Shown here: positions 8,454 to 15,086 of the stretch, piece after piece | Layout: the number at the start of each line of letters is the position of its first letter | How positions within the stretch are numbered: the first letter of the stretch is position 1 | Assembly: GCA_003554345.1 (NCBI GenBank) | Contig: PWGE01000285.1 | Coordinates: forward strand, 1-15,086 | From: Candidatus Sumerlaeota bacterium | GTDB lineage: Bacteria; Sumerlaeota; T1SED10-198M | DNA: 15,086 nt | Reading direction: 5' to 3' | Notes under the pieces: model-generated | The model's input: the letters and a program-made list of their open reading frames with translations, nothing else | Database searches by the model: none | What the model was told of the DNA's origin: nothing | Program-made: the position numbers and the translations under genes

Positions 8454-8476
8454 CCGGGGAGCTTTTCACTCCCCGG
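8454..8476 (-). other. GC-rich intercistronic hairpin between groEL and dnaK
   Basis: Bases 8454-8461 (CCGGGGAG) pair perfectly with 8469-8476 (CTCCCCGG) around a 7-nt loop. On the - strand the hairpin is followed by GG and a run of A residues, then the dnaK Shine-Dalgarno sequence, not by T residues. On the + strand no T-tract follows either. It is therefore a poor intrinsic terminator and more likely a processing or mRNA-stability element that protects the groESL message and uncouples dnaK expression. Confidence 0.5.
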
Positions 8477-8509
8477 AGAAATATTATATTTACTTTACTG
8501 TCGCAGGAA

Positions 8510-10150
<1,641 letters not shown>

Positions 10151-10171
10151 TTAACCTCCTCAATAAATTTG

Positions 10172-10459
10172 TTATTCTACGATCGCTAAAATATCATTTT
10201 CTTTAAGTATCAGGTACTCTACTCCGTCAATCTTCACATCAGTACCTGCATACTTGCCAAATAAGACAGTATCGCCTTCTTTGACTTCCATGGGGTTCAC
10301 ATCACCCTTCTCATTGCGACTACCCGGACCTGCTGCTACCACTTTACCTTTTTGTGGCTTTTCTTTTGCCGTGTCCGGAATAACAATGTTGCCTACCTTC
10401 TTTTCCTCTTCTTCGATCCTTTCTACAAGGACGCGGTCGCTTAAAGGTCTGACTTTCAT
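10172..10459 (-). CDS. groES: Co-chaperonin GroES (Hsp10)
   Basis: Seven-subunit lid of the GroEL chamber. The 95-residue protein is complete: [35 protein letters not shown]-type start, a mobile loop around residues 17-35, AAGPG, then the conserved ending FGKYAG...[14 protein letters not shown]. The ATG at 10459 has AGGAGG (10471-10466) 6 nt upstream. It is the first gene of the chaperone run. A sigma-54 type -24/-12 element lies 42-61 nt upstream of the start codon, predicting a leader of about 34 nt. No CIRCE inverted repeat is present in the leader or upstream. Confidence 0.98.
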   Translation of the reverse strand: MKVRPLSDRVLVERIEEEEKKVGNIVIPDTAKEKPQKGKVVAAGPGSRNEKGDVNPMEVKEGDTVLFGKYAGTDVKIDGVEYLILKENDILAIVE

Positions 10460-10501
10460 TGCTAACCTCCTCTTCTAGTTTTTTTTGTTTTCATGTAATA
10501 T

Positions 10502-10520
10502 AAAGCAAACCCTGTGCCAA
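10502..10520 (-). promoter_or_regulatory. Sigma-54 (-24/-12) promoter of groES-groEL-dnaK
   Basis: On the - strand the element reads TTGGCAC, AGGGT, TTGCTTT. It matches the established sigma-54 consensus TGGCACG-N4-TTGCW in all core positions except A for the G after TGGCAC. The GG (10518-10517) and GC (10506-10505) are 10 nt apart, exactly as needed. Predicted transcription start is near 10493, leaving about 34 nt before the groES ATG. By a rough count, ten fixed bases would be expected by chance about 0.03 times on both strands of 15 kb, and this one sits where a promoter should be. No well-spaced sigma-70 hexamers compete with it. Confidence 0.75.
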
Positions 10521-10653
10521 AAACTAAGGGAATAATTTTATTCTTTTTTTATCAATGGATATTAAGGACATGAAGATAAAAGCAGTGAAGCGGATAAAAA
10601 AAGAAATAGAGTTGCAGGGAAAAAATTGGCCCGGGGCTATACAGAAAGAAAAG

Positions 10654-10670
10654 CAGACAGTATATGCCTG
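10654..10670. promoter_or_regulatory. Possible activator-binding site (17-bp quasi-palindrome)
   Basis: On the - strand the site reads CAGGCA, 5 nt, TGTCTG. The outer CAG/CTG and inner CA/TG are symmetrical, with one mismatched pair in each arm. Its geometry (two 6-bp arms, 5-bp spacer) and its centre about 170 bp upstream of the predicted start fit an upstream enhancer for an NtrC-type activator. Only one copy is clear, whereas such sites are often paired, so this is tentative. Confidence 0.25.
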
Positions 10671-10856
10671 AAGAACAGAGGAACGATAGAGTGAGGAATT
10701 CCCGCAGAAGGGTGTGAGGTGGATGGTAACCTTGAACCCCCCTCTCTTATAATGTGTCCTGTAAGAGGTAACAGGTAATAAGAATAAAGGGTCAATATGT
10801 ATCAATTTAATACGGTGAAGTAGAAGGCGTCCGTATTTGTGTATCTCCAATACGTT

Positions 10857-11921
10857 TCAGACCTTATCGGCATCCACATCTTCGAGAATATCTGAAAGCG
10901 AAATGCCTGTCTGAGCGAGGTAAAACAATCCAAAAGATACGATAAAGAACATCTGCACGACATGGACTACAAGGGTAAAGGAAAGGGCAAGTCCCTCATC
11001 GAAGTTCAGCAATACCAGGGCAAACATGCCTGCCAGCTCAAAAAGACCCCAATAACCGGGGGCAGAAGGTATCATCACCCCGAAACATATCATCAGGCTG
11101 GTGAAAAGAGCCTGATGGTAATTCAAGGTGATTTCAGGAATGGAACGGGAAGCAGCGTAAAAGCTCAAGCCTACCAGTAACCAAACGGCAAAACTGAGCA
11201 ACAGTGTCATTATGACTGCCCGGGCATTTTTTAGTGACTGGAAACCATGAATAAGTTGAAGGTACATTGATTTTATTTTTTGAAAGAAGCGGGCTGGCAG
11301 AATTTTGCTGCTGAATTCAATAACCTTAAGTCCCAACTCCTGAAAGAAGGAAAATTGAAAAGCAAGAATTACCAGGAAGACAAAAGTGGTCATATATGCA
11401 ACATTGCGCACCAGGGCTTCAATAATTTGACCGCTTATTTCATATCCTTCGAAGGACAACCTGAAATCCGGGGGGATTTCCAGGCGCAGGAGAAGAGGCG
11501 TAAAAAGGATGAGCACGGCAAGTAAATCGTATACTCTTTCAACAACAATGGTAGAAAATCCAAAAGAGAACGTCAGATTATGCTTCTTTTTGAGAATAAC
11601 GGCTCTGGCGAACTCTCCTATTCGAAGGGGAAGAATTGAATTTAATGCGAAACCAATAGCGCATATTTTGTAAAGCGAATAGGATGGCATTTTTTTATTA
11701 TGGGCTGCAAGATAATGCCACCGGACTCCGCGGATGAAAAGTTGAAAGAGAGTCAGAAAACCAAAAACAAGAAGCCATGGAATCCTGACATTTCGGATGA
11801 TGCTCCATACCTGGGGAAGATTGACATCCTTAAAAGCCAGCCACAGACCGGCAGCGGTAAGAAAAAAGCCAACAATGACCTTGATCCAGTGAAGTTTAAG
11901 AAGTTGCCAGAATGTCGACAT
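10857..11921 (-). CDS. UPF0104-family integral membrane protein (LPG synthase TM / flippase-like)
   Basis: The 354-residue polytopic membrane protein belongs to the lysylphosphatidylglycerol synthase TM-region/UPF0104 group (as in the membrane part of MprF and in AglD). Seen directly: hydrophobic segments at about residues 12-30, 47-65, 85-97, 118-147, 170-195, 238-258, 275-290 and 305-340. The family pattern is also present: RGVRWHYL, LPLRIGEFARAVILKKK, VVERVYDLL and PSAPGYWGLFE. There is no C-terminal aminoacyltransferase domain, so it is not a full MprF. Members are linked to lipid or polyprenyl-linked substrate translocation; the substrate here is unknown. It follows lepB by 31 nt and is probably its operon partner. 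GAGGG in the junction is a distant ribosome binding site. Confidence 0.85.
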   Translation of the reverse strand: MSTFWQLLKLHWIKVIVGFFLTAAGLWLAFKDVNLPQVWSIIRNVRIPWLLVFGFLTLFQLFIRGVRWHYLAAHNKKMPSYSLYKICAIGFALNSILPLRIGEFARAVILKKKHNLTFSFGFSTIVVERVYDLLAVLILFTPLLLRLEIPPDFRLSFEGYEISGQIIEALVRNVAYMTTFVFLVILAFQFSFFQELGLKVIEFSSKILPARFFQKIKSMYLQLIHGFQSLKNARAVIMTLLLSFAVWLLVGLSFYAASRSIPEITLNYHQALFTSLMICFGVMIPSAPGYWGLFELAGMFALVLLNFDEGLALSFTLVVHVVQMFFIVSFGLFYLAQTGISLSDILEDVDADKV

Positions 11922-11952
11922 AGATTGAGATCCCTCTTGGGCAAAAGCCGTA

Positions 11953-12840
11953 TTAGCGTATAAAGCCTATATTCTGAAGAGGCCAGAAGCAAAAGAGAGC
12001 TTTGCCACCGATGTTTTCTCTGGGAATATCGCCCCAGAAACGGCTGTCAAAACTGCTGGAGCTATTGTCTCCCAGGGCATAAAAATGGTCCGGCTGAACC
12101 GTATGGTCATCCAGCCTGTTTATAGTGAAATACTCATTATTATAAAGGATGGGATGTTCTTCTATCCTTTCCCCATCCAGGTATAAACGGTCGTTCTGTA
12201 TACTGAGGGTATGGGCATCAAGAGCGGCGATTCGCTTAATGTATTTCGGTTTGCTGGAATCATAAATATCTGCAGGCGTTTTGAACATTATCACATCACC
12301 AATTTGTGGTTCCCGGAACCAGTAATAGAATTTATTTATAACCAAACGACTGTATTCCCGGTTAACCTCATCAATCTGACGTATTTCATCAAGGTAATCA
12401 AAAGGTGATTCCAGTTCCCAGTTGGCTTCATCTTCTTGTATAATAACCGGATGAAATATTTCTGCATACTGTTCTTTTATCTGCTCCAGAGAAACATCCA
12501 TTTCTCCCTGTACTGAAAAGCTCCTGGTGCGAGGGTGATACAATACTGCAAAAGGAGCTGATGCCACCATTTTTAAAGGCCAACCTTCTCCAACCTGATG
12601 TTCGAATAATACAATATCGTCTTCCCCGGATTGAGTGAGATCAATGCGGGCAGCAAAATCGCCCATCAGGGTAGGAGTCATGGAGCCGGTGGGAACCTGG
12701 TACAGTTCTACGACAAAAGTTCGGAAGAACATGGCGATAAAGAGGGCAAAGACAAGTGCATCAATATTTTCACGCAGTTTAATAAGAAAACTGCGCTGCT
12801 CAGTCTTTTTTTTCTTTTTCCTGGAAGGGCGGGCGCTCAC
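11953..12840 (-). CDS. lepB: Signal peptidase I (LepB) with large insertion; GTG start
   Basis: Membrane serine/lysine protease that removes signal peptides from exported proteins. One N-terminal membrane segment (about 26-45) follows a very basic Lys/Arg stretch. Box B is PTGSMTPTL with the catalytic Ser at residue 53. Box D is YIKRIAALDAHT with the catalytic Lys at 202, lacking the usual GLPGD. Box E is GDNSSSSFDSRFWG. Ser and Lys are about 149 residues apart, against about 55 in E. coli LepB, because of an extra segment of roughly 90 residues between boxes B and C. The longer frame to the TTG at 12921 is rejected: that TTG is part of the -35 hexamer of the gene's own promoter. The GTG at 12840, preceded by GAGAAGGA, gives 295 residues. 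The 5' leader would be about 46 nt. Confidence 0.88.
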   Translation of the reverse strand: MSARPSRKKKKKTEQRSFLIKLRENIDALVFALFIAMFFRTFVVELYQVPTGSMTPTLMGDFAARIDLTQSGEDDIVLFEHQVGEGWPLKMVASAPFAVLYHPRTRSFSVQGEMDVSLEQIKEQYAEIFHPVIIQEDEANWELESPFDYLDEIRQIDEVNREYSRLVINKFYYWFREPQIGDVIMFKTPADIYDSSKPKYIKRIAALDAHTLSIQNDRLYLDGERIEEHPILYNNEYFTINRLDDHTVQPDHFYALGDNSSSSFDSRFWGDIPRENIGGKALFCFWPLQNIGFIR

Positions 12841-12865
12841 GGGGTGATTTTTTCCTTCTCTGGGA

Positions 12866-12898
12866 TTGACAATAAAATATGATGAGTTTAAATATAAT
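12866..12898 (+). promoter_or_regulatory. Promoter of tRNA-Leu
   Basis: A perfect TTGACA lies at 12866-12871 and a perfect TATAAT at 12893-12898. The spacing between them is 21 nt, longer than ideal; TTAAAT at 12888-12893 gives a 16-nt spacer instead. Initiation near 12905 would leave a short leader before the tRNA. The element lies on top of the divergent lepB promoter. Confidence 0.5.
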
Positions 12899-12921
12899 AT
12901 ACCAAATCGAGGATAAGTCAA
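12894..12921 (-). promoter_or_regulatory. Sigma-70-type promoter of lepB
   Basis: On the - strand TTGACT (12921-12916), a 16-nt spacer and TATTAT (12899-12894) each match the consensus at 5 of 6 positions. Predicted start is near 12887. The -10 element overlaps the -10 of the opposite tRNA-Leu promoter, so the two probably compete for polymerase. Confidence 0.6.
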
Positions 12922-12924
12922 AGG

Positions 12925-13012
12925 GCCGAAGTGGCGGAATTGGCAGACGCAGGGGATTCAAAATCCCCCGGGCTTTATGTCCCTGAGGGTTCAAGTCCCT
13001 CCTTCGGCACCA
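12925..13012 (+). tRNA. tRNA-Leu (anticodon CAA), CCA encoded
   Basis: The acceptor stem GCCGAAG (12925-12931) pairs with CTTCGGC (13002-13008), followed by discriminator A and an encoded CCA. The anticodon arm GGGGA/TCCCC encloses the 7-nt loop TTCAAAA, placing anticodon CAA at 12959-12961, which reads UUG. A long variable arm (about 12967-12984) and the T-loop GGTTCAAGTCC confirm a class II leucine tRNA. The discriminator A is the leucine identity base. It is a single tRNA, divergent from lepB. Confidence 0.97.
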
Positions 13013-13070
13013 CCATCTTCTTTTCTTCTTTTTTCTGCCTTATCTGGAGCTACATTAAACATTCTTTCAG

Positions 13071-13099
13071 TTGTGAATTTGAGCGTAATGTGTTAAAAT
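13071..13099 (+). promoter_or_regulatory. Probable promoter of the response regulator-hslU unit
   Basis: TTGTGA (13071-13076), a 17-nt spacer and TAAAAT (13094-13099) form a reasonable housekeeping promoter, with start near 13106. A 6-bp inverted repeat GTGAAT (13073-13078)/ATTCAC (13101-13106) flanks the core and could be an operator. The leader to the preferred start codon is about 138 nt and contains a terminator-like hairpin. Confidence 0.45.
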
Positions 13100-13136
13100 G
13101 ATTCACTGGATTTCGATTTTATTTTGTGTTTCTTAC

Positions 13137-13164
13137 GGTGAAAAACGAGATTTTCACCTTTTTT
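13137..13164 (+). terminator. Intrinsic terminator or leader attenuator
   Basis: GGTGAAAA (13137-13144) pairs perfectly with TTTTCACC (13151-13158) around a 6-nt loop and is followed directly by six T residues (13159-13164). This is a compact intrinsic terminator on the + strand. It lies after tRNA-Leu, whose transcript it could end, but also downstream of the probable promoter at 13071-13099 and upstream of the regulator gene. Transcripts from that promoter would have to read through it. Confidence 0.65.
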
Positions 13165-13243
13165 CAATGAGGAAAAGGTATCAGATATGATGCCATTTTT
13201 TGTGACTGAAAGAAGGCCTGATATAAAGAGGAGCAAAACATAT

Positions 13244-14611
13244 ATGAAACCCAGAATATTAGTGGTCGATGATGAAGAAAAAGCGGCCCGGGGCATAAAA
13301 AGACTTCTTGAAATTTCCGGCGGGTACGACGTGGATATAGCCTGCCATGGTAAAGAAGCACTCGAGAAGATGGGAGAAGAGGCGTTTAATATTGTTATTA
13401 CAGATTATAAGATGCCGGAAATGAATGGGTTGGAACTTTTAGAAGCTATTAAGAAGCAACAGCCGGAGGTAGAGGTGATTGTTATCACTGCCTATGATAC
13501 AGAAGTAGGTCCGGCTGTAGATGCCATGAAATTAGGGGCTTTTGATTATATTACCAAACCCATTCAAACATCCGAGCTCAAGATCCAGATTAAAAAAGCC
13601 CTGGAAAGACAGAAATTGCAGAAAGAACGAGTCCTGTTCCAGGAGGAATTGGACAAAAAATACGGTTTGGATAATATCATTGGCAATTCACCGGCCATGC
13701 AGAAAGTGTATGAAAAAATCAGGCTGGTGGCGCCGACAAATGCTACTGTGCTCATAACCGGTGAAAGTGGTACAGGAAAAGAACTGGTGGCAGAAGCCAT
13801 TCACCGTTTGAGTTCTCGAAAAGATAAGCCGCTGGTTAAAGTCCATTGTGCGGCCTTACCGATGACTCTTTTAGAAAGTGAACTGTTTGGTCATGTAAAA
13901 GGGGCTTTTACGGGGGCAGTCAATACAAAGGCCGGTCGTTTTGAGATGGCAGATAAGAGTTCCCTGTTTCTGGACGAAATAAGCGAAATCGAGCCCTTTA
14001 TTCAGGTTAAATTGTTACGGGTTTTACAGGATCAGTTTATTGAACGGGTGGGAAGTACCAGGGGTTTTCAGGTAGATGTACGTATTATATGTGCTACCAA
14101 CCGTAAGCTTGAAGAACTGGTAAAAAAAAATAAATTTCGGGAAGATCTCTATTACCGGTTGAAGGTGGTAGAAATTGAACTGCCGCCGTTACGTGAAAGA
14201 GAGGGGGATATCCAGCTTCTCATTGACCATTTTGTGAAACATTTCTCCCGGATCCACAACAAAGAAGTCGAAGGGATAGCACCTAATGCCTTGAAGGTCC
14301 TTTATCAGTATCCCTGGCCTGGAAATATTCGGCAATTGCGTAATACTATAGAGAGCATGGTAGTTCTTTGCCGCTCCAGGACCATTCAGAAGAAAGATTT
14401 GCCGGAAGAAATCCAGAAATCTAAACGAAAAAACAACGTGCGAATGCCTCTGGGAATTTCTCTGCAAGAGGTTGAGAAAGAATATATCCTGGCAACCCTT
14501 CGCAAAAATGATTTCAACAAGGCTCAAACAGCGAAGGAACTGGGAATAGGAAGGAAGACTCTCTACCGTAAAATTGAGGAATATGACATACATTCATTTA
14601 CGGCTGAATAG
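13244..14611 (+). CDS. NtrC-family sigma-54-dependent response regulator
   Basis: Phosphorylation-controlled activator that drives open-complex formation by sigma-54 RNA polymerase. The 455 residues contain a receiver domain (about 4-120; acidic pair D9/D10, phosphoacceptor D54, T82, K105) and an AAA+ domain (about 145-380) with Walker A GESGTGKE (173-180). The sigma-54-contacting GAFTGA loop (220-225) is intact, as is Walker B LFLDE (241-245). A Fis-type helix-turn-helix lies at the C-terminus (about 415-452). The start is taken as the ATG at 13244: AGAGGAG at 13227-13233 is 10 nt away and the receiver then begins at the usual place. An upstream in-frame ATG at 13187 would add 19 residues of no recognisable domain. 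No histidine kinase is adjacent. hslU follows after 23 nt, implying a role in stress response. Its target is unknown; the groES promoter is the obvious candidate. Confidence 0.93.
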   Translation: MKPRILVVDDEEKAARGIKRLLEISGGYDVDIACHGKEALEKMGEEAFNIVITDYKMPEMNGLELLEAIKKQQPEVEVIVITAYDTEVGPAVDAMKLGAFDYITKPIQTSELKIQIKKALERQKLQKERVLFQEELDKKYGLDNIIGNSPAMQKVYEKIRLVAPTNATVLITGESGTGKELVAEAIHRLSSRKDKPLVKVHCAALPMTLLESELFGHVKGAFTGAVNTKAGRFEMADKSSLFLDEISEIEPFIQVKLLRVLQDQFIERVGSTRGFQVDVRIICATNRKLEELVKKNKFREDLYYRLKVVEIELPPLREREGDIQLLIDHFVKHFSRIHNKEVEGIAPNALKVLYQYPWPGNIRQLRNTIESMVVLCRSRTIQKKDLPEEIQKSKRKNNVRMPLGISLQEVEKEYILATLRKNDFNKAQTAKELGIGRKTLYRKIEEYDIHSFTAE

Positions 14612-14634
14612 AAAATAAGGAGGAAGAATAGATA

Positions 14635-15086
14635 ATGACATCATCACCTTATACTCCCCGGGAAATTGTCGAGTTACTTGACAAATATATCATTGGACAG
14701 GAAGAGGCCAAGAAAACGATGGCCATTGCTTTGCGCAACAGGTATCGTCGTAAGCAGCTGGACCCGGAGATAGCGGAAGAAATATCTCCCAAGAATATTA
14801 TTATGATAGGGCCTACGGGTGTGGGAAAGACGGAAATAGCCCGTCGTTTGGCCCTCTTGTTGTATTCTCCCTTTCTAAAAGTAGAGGCTTCCAAATATAC
14901 GGAAGTAGGGTATATGGGGCGTGATGTTGAATCCATTATCCGTGATCTCGTTGAAATTGCTGTGCGTATGGTCAAGAAAGAACTTCTGAAACAGGTGCGG
15001 GAGAAAGCCGCCAAAAATGTTGAAGAACTGCTCCTTGACCTTTTATTACCGGAGTTGCCCAAAAAGCGCGAGGAAACAGAGGAGGA
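14635..15086 (+). CDS. hslU: HslU (ClpY) protease ATPase, N-terminal part, runs off window
   Basis: ATPase/unfoldase ring that feeds substrates to the HslV peptidase. The first 150 codons are present and the gene continues past the window end. Seen: the HslU-type opening ([20 protein letters not shown]), Walker [14 protein letters not shown] (about 62-74), and the pore segment [19 protein letters not shown]. The usual pore motif GYVG is GYMG here. The start of the intermediate domain, rich in Lys/Glu helices, runs to the edge. The ATG at 14635 follows AAGGAGG (14617-14623) by 11 nt. It lies 23 nt after the NtrC-type regulator and is probably co-transcribed with it. hslV is not upstream, unlike the common hslV-hslU order. 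Confidence 0.95.
   Translation, partial: MTSSPYTPREIVELLDKYIIGQEEAKKTMAIALRNRYRRKQLDPEIAEEISPKNIIMIGPTGVGKTEIARRLALLLYSPFLKVEASKYTEVGYMGRDVESIIRDLVEIAVRMVKKELLKQVREKAAKNVEELLLDLLLPELPKKREETEE

Larger units (their letters stand above)
10460..10856. other. 397-bp regulatory spacer upstream of groES
   Basis: This spacer separates groES from the UPF0104 gene. It contains the sigma-54 type promoter (10502-10520), a 17-bp quasi-palindrome (10654-10670), a 5-bp inverted repeat with 8-nt spacer (10758-10762 and 10771-10775), and a 7-bp inverted repeat AATACGG/CCGTATT (10809-10815 and 10831-10837) that could be a weak end signal for the UPF0104 gene. A 108-codon frame on the - strand (10524-10850) looks spurious: no ribosome binding site, Cys/Phe/Ser-rich composition and no recognisable domain. 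I see no CIRCE element. Confidence 0.6.

Noticed and set aside
8452-8478. Intrinsic terminator between groEL and dnaK
   Set aside because: The hairpin is strong but followed by A residues on the transcribed strand, with no T-tract on either strand.
10460-10560. CIRCE (HrcA operator) upstream of groES
   Set aside because: I looked for TTAGCACTC-N9-GAGTGCTAA and close variants on both strands and found none.
10524-10850. 108-codon frame on the - strand upstream of groES
   Set aside because: It has no ribosome binding site and no recognisable domain, its composition is unlike its neighbours, and it runs up to the sigma-54 type promoter. Treated as non-coding.
12841-12921. N-terminal extension of LepB from a TTG at 12921
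   Set aside because: The TTG is the first three bases of a good -35 hexamer and the segment holds the -10 element, so it should lie upstream of the transcript start.
13187-13243. 19-residue N-terminal extension of the response regulator from ATG 13187
   Set aside because: Receiver domains start within a few residues of the ILVVDDE strand, and the ATG at 13244 has a better Shine-Dalgarno. Not excluded, since AAAGG also precedes 13187.

Overview
The window reads as a compact, low-to-moderate GC bacterial chromosome segment made mostly of housekeeping genes. A Gram-negative-type or candidate-phylum bacterium is most likely. The reasons are full-length GroESL, DnaK and DnaJ, an HslU protease ATPase, a signal peptidase I, a type III pantothenate kinase, and an NtrC-type activator that implies sigma-54. 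I cannot name the lineage from sequence alone. No phage, IS element, CRISPR array or rRNA is visible.

Layout. Bases 1-253 are non-coding and hold a 15-bp direct repeat (1-15 and 203-217) that brackets two related hairpins. coaX follows on the + strand (254-1084). Its 3' end overlaps, tail to tail, a secreted alpha/alpha-barrel protein on the - strand (1009-2331). From 10459 down to 2533 the - strand carries a long run of proteostasis and translation genes in the order groES, groEL, dnaK, a 68-codon acidic ORF, argS, dnaJ, rsmE. A GC-rich hairpin without a T-tract separates groEL from dnaK. A strong, nearly symmetrical terminator-like hairpin separates the small ORF from argS. A likely terminator follows rsmE. 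A 397-bp spacer (10460-10856) lies upstream of groES. Further on, a UPF0104-type membrane protein and lepB form a second - strand unit whose promoter overlaps the divergent promoter of tRNA-Leu(CAA). On the + strand, an NtrC-family response regulator is followed 23 bp later by hslU, which runs off the window end.

Most interesting point. Just upstream of groES is a near-perfect sigma-54 (-24/-12) promoter: TGGCAC, 5 nt, TTGCT, with the GG and GC correctly spaced. No CIRCE element (the HrcA operator) is visible, and hrcA and grpE are absent from the run. About 2.8 kb away lies a complete sigma-54 activator (receiver, AAA+ with GAFTGA, Fis-type HTH) apparently co-transcribed with the heat-shock protease gene hslU. 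Together these suggest, as a hypothesis, that the main chaperones here are controlled by sigma-54 and an NtrC-type activator instead of HrcA/CIRCE. The promoter and the activator are seen directly; the link between them is inference.
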